Of a stretch of DNA of 64,000 nt, positions 9,699-16,988 are shown one piece after another. How positions within the stretch are numbered: the first letter of the stretch is position 1; each line of letters begins with the position of its first letter. The notes below the pieces were generated by a model. The model was given only the letters and a program-made list of their open reading frames with translations. It did no database searches and was not told the origin of the DNA. Made by a program: the position numbers and the translations under genes. Source of the DNA: Anaerotruncus sp. MC2020 (GTDB taxonomy: Bacteria > Bacillota > Clostridia > Oscillospirales > Ruminococcaceae); NCBI GenBank assembly GCA_000701945.1, contig KL370840.1, forward strand, positions 186,001 through 250,000, given 5' to 3'.

Positions 9699-9816
9699 AA
9701 AGTTGGAAACAACCTGGAGCGACAGCAGAAACGAGTGACATAATTATAAACAGACATCCCCAATAATCCCTATATCATGGCAGATGAGCTTCCAATAACG
9801 GAGGCTCATTTGTTTT
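9699..9816 (+). ncRNA. Small RNA or orphan leader candidate upstream of the GH5 cellulase
   Basis: About 118 nt between a good promoter (9664-9692) and an intrinsic terminator. Near the 5' end is a GNRA-capped hairpin GTTG-GAAA-CAAC. At the 3' end ATGAGCTTCC pairs with GGAGGCTCAT (9784-9809), followed by TTGTTTT. No convincing reading frame is present. It could be a trans-acting small RNA or an attenuating leader of the cellulase; the second promoter at 9891 argues for an independent transcript. I do not recognise a riboswitch consensus in it. Confidence 0.5.
9784..9816 (+). terminator. Terminator of the small-RNA candidate
   Basis: A 10-bp stem (ATGAGCTTCC/GGAGGCTCAT with one T-G pair, loop AATAAC) followed by TTGTTTT. 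Confidence 0.7.
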
Positions 9817-9890
9817 ATGTACGTTTTTTACCAAACTTGGCATTATATGAACTCAATTGCCTGTATATTGAGAATTTATGCTGAAAATCG

Positions 9891-9919
9891 TTGACATCTA
9901 ATATTTAATAGTGTATAAT
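9891..9919 (+). promoter_or_regulatory. Consensus SigA promoter of the GH5 cellulase
   Basis: TTGACA (9891-9896), 17-nt spacer, TATAAT (9914-9919). It overlaps an upstream in-frame ATG at 9911 and so rules that codon out as the start, leaving the ATG at 9977. Confidence 0.85.
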
Positions 9920-9976
9920 GAAATAAAATATTGTGAACAAATCTTGTCTGATTTGTTCTGCGAGAGAGGGAAAAAC

Positions 9977-11854
9977 ATGATAAACAAACTTTTCAAAAGA
10001 GCTGCGGCAGTCGTTCTTTCTGCCGTAACGCTGGGAGTTTCAGCCGCTTCAAATGTTCCTGCGGGCATTACCACGCAGGCTGCTCCCGATGAGTATCACG
10101 ACGACTGGCTCCACGTAAACGAGAATGCGGAGGTAGTCGACATGGACGGCAACCCCGTATGGATGACAGGCTGTAACTGGTTCGGCTACAATGCAGGCAG
10201 ACAGGTATTTGACGGCGTATGGTCGAAGAATATGCACAGTATGCTCAACCAGATAGCCGACCACGGCTTCAACCTGCTCCGTGTACCGATGTCCACACAG
10301 ATAATCCTCCAGTGGAAGAACCACGGTCCTGACACAGGCGGAGGCGTAGGCGAGGTCACAATGATGGTCAATCCCTACGAGAACCCCGAGCTCACTGTAG
10401 GCGGCGGAGTTGACGCCGCGGGACAGTACGAGCTCATGTACAGCTTCGATATATGGAACAAGGCTGTTGAGTGGTGCCGCGAGAACGGCATGAAGATAAT
10501 GATAGATATCCACAGTGCGACGACTGCCGCTATGGGTCATCAGAAGCCCCTCTGGTACGACGACAACTTTTCCGAGGACGACTGGCTCGAGGCACTTTCA
10601 TGGTTCTGCGAGTACTACAAGGACGACGATACCATTATCGCTATCGACCTCAAAAACGAGCCCCACGGCAAGCCCGAGGAGGGTTCATTCGCGAAGTGGG
10701 ACAATTCCAAGGACGCCAATAACTGGAAATATGCGGCAGAAAAAGGCGCTATGGCTTGCCTCGAGCAGAACCCGAATCTGCTCATCATGATAGAGGGCAT
10801 AGAGTGCTACCCCGACTTTGAGAAGGGCGCAGACTGGACAACTCCCTGCGTCGACTACGCTCACTACGACGAGCCCTCGCTGGTATTCGGCGCATGGTGG
10901 GGCGGAAACCTCCGCGGCGTAAAGAATGACCCCGTTGATATCGGCGAATACAAGAAGCAGATAGTTTACTCTCCTCATGACTACGGTCCGCTCGTATGGA
11001 AGCAGAAGTGGTTCTACATGGACGACCCATCAAAGACATTTGACCGCCAGTCACTGCTCGATGACTACTGGTACGATACATGGGCATACCTCGTTGAAGA
11101 AAAGAAGTATCCGCTCCTTATGGGCGAGTGGGGAGGCTTCATCGACAAGGAGCACGACCCGACAGGCGAGAACAAGCACTGGATGCAGGAGCTCCGTGAC
11201 TATATGATAGACAAGCGTATCCACCACACATTCTGGTGCTTCAACGAGAATTCGGGCGATACAGGCGGACTTGTTTACGACGACTTCGGCAAATGGGACG
11301 AGGAGAAGTACGCGTTCGTCAAGGAGGCTCTCTGGCAGACCGACAGCGGTATGTTCATCGGTCTCGACCACAAGACACCTCTCGGACAGGAGGGCAACGG
11401 CATCTCGCTCAGCGACTACTACAACGGCACTGTAACTCCTCCCGTATCGCGTGAGACTACAACGACTACCTCTGCGACTACAACGGTAACGACCACTACA
11501 GCCACAGCAACAACTACAACAACGGTTTCGGCTTCTACAACAACTACAACTGCCACCACTACTGCCCCTGTTATAACGACTATAGGAACGATCACATATT
11601 ATGATGAGACAGCACATTGTCTGGATCCTCACCCGTATGGCGACGCTAACCTTGATTATAAAGTAACAGTCGCAGATGCGGTAGCGATATTGCAGTATCT
11701 TGCCAATAAGGACAAGTTTGGCTTAGATATTACTGCACGTCATTTTGCCGATGTTTATGAAAGAGGCGACGGCATTACAGCTATGGACGCATATGCGATA
11801 CAGCTCTATGATGCAAAGCAGATAAGCGACCTGCCATATTCGAGAGCAGCGTAG
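9977..11854 (+). CDS. Secreted GH5 cellulase with C-terminal dockerin
   Basis: A 625-residue cellulosomal endoglucanase-type enzyme. It has a signal peptide (about 1-37), a GH5 catalytic domain (about 45-470) with acid/base Glu228 in DLKNEPHG and nucleophile Glu384 in LLMGEWGG, a Thr-rich linker (about 490-535) and a type I dockerin (about 553-620). The dockerin has two calcium-loop repeats: YGDANLDYKVTVADAVAIL and a second around RGDGITAMDAYAIQ. GH5 enzymes cleave beta-1,4-glucans or related polymers. The start at 9977 is chosen because GAGAGGG precedes it and the promoter overlaps the alternative. The 3' end carries a duplicated dockerin tail just beyond the stop. Confidence 0.93.
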   Translation: MINKLFKRAAAVVLSAVTLGVSAASNVPAGITTQAAPDEYHDDWLHVNENAEVVDMDGNPVWMTGCNWFGYNAGRQVFDGVWSKNMHSMLNQIADHGFNLLRVPMSTQIILQWKNHGPDTGGGVGEVTMMVNPYENPELTVGGGVDAAGQYELMYSFDIWNKAVEWCRENGMKIMIDIHSATTAAMGHQKPLWYDDNFSEDDWLEALSWFCEYYKDDDTIIAIDLKNEPHGKPEEGSFAKWDNSKDANNWKYAAEKGAMACLEQNPNLLIMIEGIECYPDFEKGADWTTPCVDYAHYDEPSLVFGAWWGGNLRGVKNDPVDIGEYKKQIVYSPHDYGPLVWKQKWFYMDDPSKTFDRQSLLDDYWYDTWAYLVEEKKYPLLMGEWGGFIDKEHDPTGENKHWMQELRDYMIDKRIHHTFWCFNENSGDTGGLVYDDFGKWDEEKYAFVKEALWQTDSGMFIGLDHKTPLGQEGNGISLSDYYNGTVTPPVSRETTTTTSATTTVTTTTATATTTTTVSASTTTTTATTTAPVITTIGTITYYDETAHCLDPHPYGDANLDYKVTVADAVAILQYLANKDKFGLDITARHFADVYERGDGITAMDAYAIQLYDAKQISDLPYSRAA

Positions 11855-11876
11855 CTCCCGAGTTATATATAACTAA

Positions 11877-11920
11877 TCTATGATGCAAAGCAGATAACAG
11901 AGCTCCAATACAGTGAATAA
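11877..11920 (+). pseudogene. Remnant of a displaced dockerin C-terminus
   Basis: After the GH5 stop, 21 nt (11877-11897) repeat exactly the sequence at 11805-11825, exactly 72 nt (24 codons) downstream and so in the same frame. Read in that frame the segment gives YDAKQITELQYSE followed by TAA at 11918. This resembles a normal end of a Ruminococcus dockerin and parallels the current end YDAKQISDLPYSRAA. It looks like the original or a recombined gene end left outside the frame. Confidence 0.6.
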
Positions 11921-11924
11921 TTGC

Positions 11925-11954
11925 AAAGCCCGACTTATAAAAGTCGGGCTTTTT
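11925..11954 (+). terminator. Intrinsic terminator of the GH5 gene
   Basis: A perfect 12-bp stem (AAAGCCCGACTT / AAGTCGGGCTTT, loop ATAA) followed by a T-run. Confidence 0.92.
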
Positions 11955-11986
11955 GTGGAAATAAAGTAAAAATCTTCTTTTTCCTA

Positions 11987-12015
11987 TTGATTTTTCATTA
12001 TTACTATGGTATAAT
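11987..12015 (+). promoter_or_regulatory. SigA promoter of the TIM-barrel/AMP-ligase fusion gene
   Basis: TTGATT (11987-11992), 17-nt spacer, TATAAT (12010-12015), 36 nt before the GTG start. Confidence 0.8.
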
Positions 12016-12051
12016 ATCGTGTGTAATTTTTATTCAAAGGAATGATGTAAA

Positions 12052-14580
12052 GTGAAAATCAGCTTTTCGACACTTGCTTGTCCCGACTTCTCATGGACTG
12101 ACATCTACTCAATGGCAAAGGATTTCGGATTTGACGGAATCGAGATCCGCGGACTCGGCAACGAGATATTCTCCGTGAACGCTCAGCCCTTCAAGGAAGC
12201 AAACCTACCCAAGACAATCGAAAAACTAAGATCACTAGGACTTGAAATTCCTTGTCTTACCTCGGGCGCGTGCCTTAAATTCAAGGACAAATTCGACGCC
12301 GTAAAGGAAGAGATAACGGCTTATGCCGAGCTCGCAAACAAACTCGGAGCTTCATATATCAGAGTGCTCGGTGACCTCGAGCCCGCTCCCGGCGGAGAGG
12401 TAGACGACGAGTACGTAGCGGAATGTCTCCGCAAGCTCGTACCCGTTGCAGAGCAGAACAACGTAACTCTCCTCGTTGAGACAAACGGCGTGTACAGCGA
12501 CTCTGCACGTCTCGCTGAGCTCCTCAGAAGCGTTGGAAACCGCAAGGTTGCCGCTCTGTGGGATATGCACCACCCCTACCGCTACAACAACGAGTCTCCC
12601 GAGACTACAGTAGCTAATCTCGGCGAGTTCATCAAGTACATACAGGTCAAAGACTCCGTAATGGGCGCTGACGGCAAGGTTCAGTACCGCATCATGGGCA
12701 CAGGCGATATCCCCGTAAAGGAGATGATAGCCGCTCTTGACACTATCAACTACACGGGTTATATCTCGCTCGAGTGGGTGAAGCGCTGGGCTCCCGACCT
12801 CAGCGATGCAGGTATCGTTATACCCCAGTTCGCGGAGTACATGGCTCCCTACAAGAGAAAGCACAAGCACCCGCTTCAGACCAATATGCGCGGCGACGGT
12901 CAGTACCCGTGGCCGAAGGAGCGTATACTCAACTACACCTTCCCCGACATACTCGACCGCATCTGCGACCAGTTCCCGAACCAGTATGCTTTCCGCTACA
13001 CTGAGCTCGACTATACCCGCACATATCCCGAATTCCGAGACGACGTCGACAACTTCGCACGCGCGCTTCTCGCTATGGGCGTAAAGAAGGGCGACCACGT
13101 AGCTATCTGGTCGACGAATGTTCCCCAGTGGTATATCACATTCTGGGCTACGACCAAGATAGGTGCTGTTCTCGTTACGATGAACACCGAGTACCGCGTA
13201 CACGAGGCAGAGTATCTGCTTCGCCAGTCCGATACAATGACACTCGTCATGATAGACGGCATCAAGGACATCAAGTACGTGGACATAATCAAGGAGCTCT
13301 GCCCCGAGCTTGAGACCTGCGAACCCGGTCAGCTCCGCTCCGCAAAGCTTCCCTTCCTCAGAAACGTTATCACTATCGACTCCGAGAACAAGGGCTGTTT
13401 CACATGGGAGACCGCTCTCGCTCAGGGACGCAAGGTCGCATACAGCGAGGTAGAGGCTGTCCGCAAGACGATAAATATCCACGATGTCTGCAATATGCAG
13501 TACACCTCGGGCACAACAGGCTTCCCCAAGGGCGTTATGCTCACGCATTATAATGTAGTAAACAACGGCAAGGCTATCGGAGACTGCATGGACCTCTCCA
13601 CAGCTGACCGCATGATGATACAGGTGCCTATGTTCCACTGCTTCGGCATGGTACTGGCTATGACGGCTTCCGTTACCCACGGCGTAACTATGTCGCCTAT
13701 CACGAGGTTCAGCCCGCGAAAGGGCCTCGACTGCATCAACCGCGAGAAGATAACCTGCTTCCACGGCGTACCTACGATGTTCATTGCCATGCTTGGTCAC
13801 GAGAACTTCGACAAGACCGACTTCTCGTATATGCGTACAGGCATCATGGCAGGCTCGCCCTGTCCGATAAAGACAATGGAAGAAGTCATCGAGAAGATGC
13901 ACATGAGCGAGATTTGCATAACCTACGGTCAGACCGAGGCTTCTCCCGCTACTACCATGAGCAAGACCACTGATTCCATTGAACAGCGCGTCAACACAGT
14001 CGGAGGTCCTATCTTCGGCGTAGAGTGCAAGATAGTTGACCCCGAGACCAATCAGGAGCTTCCCGACGATACGGACGGCGAGTTCGTAGCGCGCGGCTAC
14101 AACATCATGAAGGGCTACTACAAGATGCCCGAGGCTACAGCTGCCGCGATAGACAGCGAGGGCTGGCTCCACACGGGCGACCTCGCAAGACGCCGCTCGT
14201 CCGACGGATACTTCAAGATTACGGGACGTATCAAGGATATGATAATCCGCGGCGGCGAGAACATCTACCCCAAGGAGATAGAGGATTTCCTCTACACATA
14301 CCCCAAGGTAAAGGACGTTCAGGTCATCGGCGTGCCCGACGCTGACTACGGCGAGGAGATAATGGCGTGCATTATCCTTCAGGAGGGCGTAGAGGCTACC
14401 GAGCAGGAGATAAAGGACTTTTGCCTCGCGCGCATGGCTAAGCACAAGTGCCCGCGATATATCGACTTCGTGGACAGCTTCCCCATGAACGCCGCAGGAA
14501 AGATACTCAAGTACAAGATGAGGGAGCAGGCTGTAGAAAAGCTCAAGCTCCACAATGCAGACAGTATCGTAACAGCATAA
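12052..14580 (+). CDS. Fusion: sugar-phosphate isomerase/epimerase TIM barrel + acyl-CoA synthetase (AMP-ligase)
   Basis: An 842-residue two-domain protein. Residues about 1-275 look like a xylose-isomerase-like TIM barrel (DGIEIRG, VLLVETNG, AALWDMHHPYRY, YISLEWVKRW), with candidate metal ligands Glu, Asp/His and a final Glu. Residues about 290-830 form a complete adenylate-forming enzyme of the fatty-acyl-CoA synthetase type: YTSGTTGFPKGVMLTH phosphate loop, YGQTEASP, GWLHTGDLA, GRIKDMIIRGGENIYPKEIE, and the C-terminal catalytic lysine in NAAGKILKYKMRE. No frameshift or stop separates the domains. The start is GTG after AAAGGA, because the nearby ATGs run into a stop. Substrates of both halves are unknown. 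Confidence 0.85.
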   Translation: MKISFSTLACPDFSWTDIYSMAKDFGFDGIEIRGLGNEIFSVNAQPFKEANLPKTIEKLRSLGLEIPCLTSGACLKFKDKFDAVKEEITAYAELANKLGASYIRVLGDLEPAPGGEVDDEYVAECLRKLVPVAEQNNVTLLVETNGVYSDSARLAELLRSVGNRKVAALWDMHHPYRYNNESPETTVANLGEFIKYIQVKDSVMGADGKVQYRIMGTGDIPVKEMIAALDTINYTGYISLEWVKRWAPDLSDAGIVIPQFAEYMAPYKRKHKHPLQTNMRGDGQYPWPKERILNYTFPDILDRICDQFPNQYAFRYTELDYTRTYPEFRDDVDNFARALLAMGVKKGDHVAIWSTNVPQWYITFWATTKIGAVLVTMNTEYRVHEAEYLLRQSDTMTLVMIDGIKDIKYVDIIKELCPELETCEPGQLRSAKLPFLRNVITIDSENKGCFTWETALAQGRKVAYSEVEAVRKTINIHDVCNMQYTSGTTGFPKGVMLTHYNVVNNGKAIGDCMDLSTADRMMIQVPMFHCFGMVLAMTASVTHGVTMSPITRFSPRKGLDCINREKITCFHGVPTMFIAMLGHENFDKTDFSYMRTGIMAGSPCPIKTMEEVIEKMHMSEICITYGQTEASPATTMSKTTDSIEQRVNTVGGPIFGVECKIVDPETNQELPDDTDGEFVARGYNIMKGYYKMPEATAAAIDSEGWLHTGDLARRRSSDGYFKITGRIKDMIIRGGENIYPKEIEDFLYTYPKVKDVQVIGVPDADYGEEIMACIILQEGVEATEQEIKDFCLARMAKHKCPRYIDFVDSFPMNAAGKILKYKMREQAVEKLKLHNADSIVTA

Positions 14581-14585
14581 AAAAT

Positions 14586-14614
14586 ACCGCCAAGGATTAT
14601 CCTTGGCGGTTTTT
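14586..14614. terminator. Bidirectional terminator between the fusion gene and pyrE
   Basis: A 10-bp stem (ACCGCCAAGG / CCTTGGCGGT) with T-runs on both strands serves the two convergent genes. Confidence 0.88.
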
Positions 14615-14619
14615 GTTGT

Positions 14620-15270
14620 TCAGACTCCGTATGCGGCTCTGTATTCGAGCATTTTATCGAGGTATTCCTTACCGGGCACGATATCGTTTCTGATAGCCTC
14701 GATGATGTCCTCCATGGTGACGATAGGGTAGACGGTAACGCCGAAATCGCGCTTTACCTCCTGTACTGCGGAGAGCTCGCCCGTGCCCTTCTCCATGCGG
14801 TCAACGGTTATGACCATGCCTGTGACGTCTACGTCAGCCGCTCCCTTGAGCTTGGGCATGGACTCGCGGAGCGCCTTGCCCGAGGTCATAACGTCGTCGA
14901 TGATGACTACCTTCTCGCCGTCGACAAGTGTCTTGCCTACGAACATTCCGCCCTCGCCGTGGTCCTTGGCTTCCTTGCGGTCGAAGCAGTAGTTCACATC
15001 GATGCCGAACTTGTTGCTGAGAGCAACGACTGCCGAAACAGCGAGCGGTATGCCCTTGTAGGCAGGTCCGAAGAGGGTCTCGACAGGGATATTGTTGGCG
15101 TGTATGCACTCGGCGTAGTATTCGCCGAGCTTAGCGAGCTGAGCACCCGTCTTGTAGTTGCCGCAGTTGATGAAGTATGGAGCCTTTCTGCCGCTCTTCA
15201 GCGTGAATTCGCCGAATGTGAGCACACCGCACTCCACCATGAATTTGATAAAGCTCTCTTTGTAGGTCAT
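14620..15270 (-). CDS. pyrE: Orotate phosphoribosyltransferase
   Basis: A 216-residue enzyme that joins orotate to PRPP to form OMP in UMP synthesis. The PRPP-binding signature VVIIDDVMTSGKA is present, as are the N-terminal GEFTLKSGRKAPYFINCG and the FGPAYKGIPLA loop. The start is placed at 15270 because GGAGGT lies 7 nt upstream; an upstream in-frame ATG has no ribosome-binding site. It follows the zinc-ribbon gene by 52 nt and probably shares its promoter. Other pyrimidine genes (pyrK, pyrD) are 25 kb away. Confidence 0.95.
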   Translation of the reverse strand: MTYKESFIKFMVECGVLTFGEFTLKSGRKAPYFINCGNYKTGAQLAKLGEYYAECIHANNIPVETLFGPAYKGIPLAVSAVVALSNKFGIDVNYCFDRKEAKDHGEGGMFVGKTLVDGEKVVIIDDVMTSGKALRESMPKLKGAADVDVTGMVITVDRMEKGTGELSAVQEVKRDFGVTVYPIVTMEDIIEAIRNDIVPGKEYLDKMLEYRAAYGV

Positions 15271-15322
15271 TTGATTTACCTCCGATGATATATTTGTCCG
15301 CATTTCTGCGGTGATAAACTGT

Positions 15323-15667
15323 TCAGAACACATATCCGCACTCGGGACAGCGCGGGTAGTCGATATCGAGTTCCGTGCCGCACTCGGGACAGCTCTTCTT
15401 CGGGAGCTTGTCTATGCTGTCGTCGATGTCGTAGTCGTAATCCTTGGTGAAGCCGACCTGCCGCACGCGGAAGAAAACTCCCGTGACTATGCCGCAGTCC
15501 TGACAGAAGAAGCCTGTCGTCTCGGACGTGTCAGTCTCGGCGACGAGTTTGTCCTCTTCGTACCACGATATAGTTGGGTAGGCGTAGCTGCTCATAGCTC
15601 CGACGCCGTGTACTCCGACCCTGAATTTGCCTATTTTCATACGCTTGCCGCAGCTACCGCATATCAT
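15323..15667 (-). CDS. Small protein with two zinc-ribbon pairs
   Basis: A 114-residue protein I cannot assign to a named family. It has an N-terminal CGSCGK motif (near residue 3), CQDC in the middle, and a C-terminal double knuckle CPECGTEL...CPECGYVF, so it probably binds zinc. No membrane segment is seen. The start at 15667 follows GGAGGTGAGCG. It is the first gene before pyrE and shares its divergent promoter region with the SGNH-like gene. The role is unknown. Confidence 0.75.
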   Translation of the reverse strand: MICGSCGKRMKIGKFRVGVHGVGAMSSYAYPTISWYEEDKLVAETDTSETTGFFCQDCGIVTGVFFRVRQVGFTKDYDYDIDDSIDKLPKKSCPECGTELDIDYPRCPECGYVF

Positions 15668-15697
15668 ACGCTCACCTCCGACCGATAACATATAATA

Positions 15698-15726
15698 AGT
15701 ATATCACAGTTTGTGAAAAATTGCAA
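15698..15726 (-). promoter_or_regulatory. Promoter of the zinc-ribbon/pyrE unit
   Basis: On the minus strand: TTGCAA (15726-15721), 17-nt spacer, TATACT (15703-15698). Confidence 0.65.
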
Positions 15727-15784
15727 CCGATTATATCAGAAACGGCTCAGATGAAAAAAATCTGCTCAGATTGCAAAAATATAC

Positions 15785-15813
15785 TTGAAAAAATCGAGCG
15801 GACGGGTTATAAT
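15785..15813 (+). promoter_or_regulatory. Promoter of the SGNH-like gene
   Basis: TTGAAA (15785-15790), 17-nt spacer, TATAAT (15808-15813). It lies inside an upstream extension of the reading frame and supports the later start at 15886. A small hairpin (AGCCTC/GAGGCT) follows just before the ribosome-binding site. Confidence 0.75.
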
Positions 15814-15885
15814 AATAAAGTAACGCTTTTAGAACGGTGTGCCGCGTACCGTAAACGGGCAGCCTCACGGAGGCTTGGAGTTGAA

Positions 15886-16740
15886 ATGGGAAAAAATCGT
15901 GTTGTTCAGCGAAAATCTAAGAAAAAGAAAGACGGACCAATCATAAAATTCAGCATGGGAATGCTCATATTCCTGTTCCTGCTGTCATTTACAGCCTGCT
16001 TTGTGCTGTATATGCTTGCCGCTAATATCAATACCAACTTTTTTGCGGACGAGTTCGGAACGTCCGATATCATAACAGGGGACAGCTCCGATACAACAGA
16101 AGCAGTGACCGAGACTATGGCTGAGGTAGAGACTGTGCCTGCTCCCGACGGGCTCACCAATCCCGTGCCGCAGTCGGAGGCAAAGAGCGCGGATTATCTC
16201 GCGGACTGCTGCCTCATCACGGACTCGACGCTGATACAAATGGCTGATTTCGGCAGCTTTAACAAGGATAACATCTTCGGCAGCAACGACCTCACGACCG
16301 CAAACTGCGGCATGACCAAGGTCGACAGCAACTTCGGAAACGCCACTGTATACGATATCATCAAGAACAAGAAGCCGAACGTTGTGTACATCATGCTCGG
16401 AAATGACCTTGGAACGTCCAAGACCGAGGATATGATAGCGAGCTATACTACGCTCGTGAACAACCTGCACGGCTCGCTCCCGACGCTGGAGATATACGTT
16501 ATGCAGATACCGCCTGTCATCTATGACTCGGACGTAAAGACCAACGAGAAGGTCAATGATTTTAACAACAGACTGCTCGCGATGTGCAATACGATAGGAG
16601 TTCACTGCATCGACACCAACACCGCCCTCAAGAATGAGAGTGGGGCTCTCAAGGAAGATTACTGGTCGTATGACACTCTCGCGCTCTCAAAAGAGGCGTA
16701 TACGACTATTTGCGAGTACATACTGACACATACTGCATAA
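15886..16740 (+). CDS. Membrane-anchored SGNH-hydrolase-like protein, possibly catalytically degenerate
   Basis: A 284-residue protein with a basic N-terminus, one membrane helix (about 22-45), an acidic Thr/Glu linker (about 58-95) and an extracytoplasmic SGNH-like domain. Block I reads ITDST with Ser114 and block III is well kept as LGND (171-174). In block V the usual D-x-x-H reads D263-T-L-A266, so the catalytic histidine position holds alanine. Family members remove acetyl groups from sugars or cell-wall polymers; this one may bind rather than cleave, or use another residue. The start follows TTGGAG and lies downstream of the promoter. Confidence 0.72.
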   Translation: MGKNRVVQRKSKKKKDGPIIKFSMGMLIFLFLLSFTACFVLYMLAANINTNFFADEFGTSDIITGDSSDTTEAVTETMAEVETVPAPDGLTNPVPQSEAKSADYLADCCLITDSTLIQMADFGSFNKDNIFGSNDLTTANCGMTKVDSNFGNATVYDIIKNKKPNVVYIMLGNDLGTSKTEDMIASYTTLVNNLHGSLPTLEIYVMQIPPVIYDSDVKTNEKVNDFNNRLLAMCNTIGVHCIDTNTALKNESGALKEDYWSYDTLALSKEAYTTICEYILTHTA

Positions 16741-16748
16741 AATAACAG

Positions 16749-16780
16749 TCCCGAACACAATATCTTGTGCTCGGGATTTT
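16749..16780 (+). terminator. Terminator after the SGNH-like gene
   Basis: The stem TCCCGA(A)CACA / TGTG(C)TCGGGA has one mismatch and is followed by TTTT. Confidence 0.8.
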
Positions 16781-16903
16781 ACATTCAGTATACATTTTCA
16801 AGATAACGGTATATAGCCATATTATGGATTTTGATACGATTTGTTGTATACTTCTGCTATATTTTTGCAAAAATCAACACTGCTGATTTGCTATAACGCA
16901 CAC

Positions 16904-16932
16904 TTGACTTTATCTCCGCTATGTTTTATACT
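16904..16932 (+). promoter_or_regulatory. Promoter of nrdD-nrdG
   Basis: TTGACT (16904-16909), 17-nt spacer, TATACT (16927-16932). Confidence 0.75.
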
Positions 16933-16955
16933 AATATACAGAGACAAGTCAGGAG

Positions 16956-16971
16956 ACACAACATATAGTGA
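16956..16971 (+). promoter_or_regulatory. Candidate NrdR box
   Basis: ACACAACATATAGTGA fits the NrdR consensus acaCwAtATaTwGwgt at 14 of 16 positions. It lies between the transcription start and the nrdD ribosome-binding site, where bound NrdR could block transcription when dATP is high. NrdR boxes normally occur in pairs; only one clear copy is visible. Confidence 0.55.
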
Positions 16972-16988
16972 TTCAGGAGGTTAAGGAC

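Noticed and set aside
9699..9816. Cyclic-di-GMP, preQ1, fluoride or purine riboswitch upstream of GH5
   Set aside because: None of the conserved cores of these classes could be matched, and a second promoter lies between the element and the gene.
11446..11580. ACA/ACT-rich tracts in GH5, GH9 and other secreted genes as CRISPR or tandem DNA repeats
   Set aside because: They are in frame and encode Thr-rich linkers; there are no regular spacers.
12352..14553. A 733-codon open frame on the minus strand opposite the fusion gene, and similar long antisense frames opposite pfkA, nrdD-nrdG and tyrS
   Set aside because: They mirror strongly biased codon use of the real genes, lack ribosome-binding sites and have no recognisable domains, while the sense genes carry full motifs.
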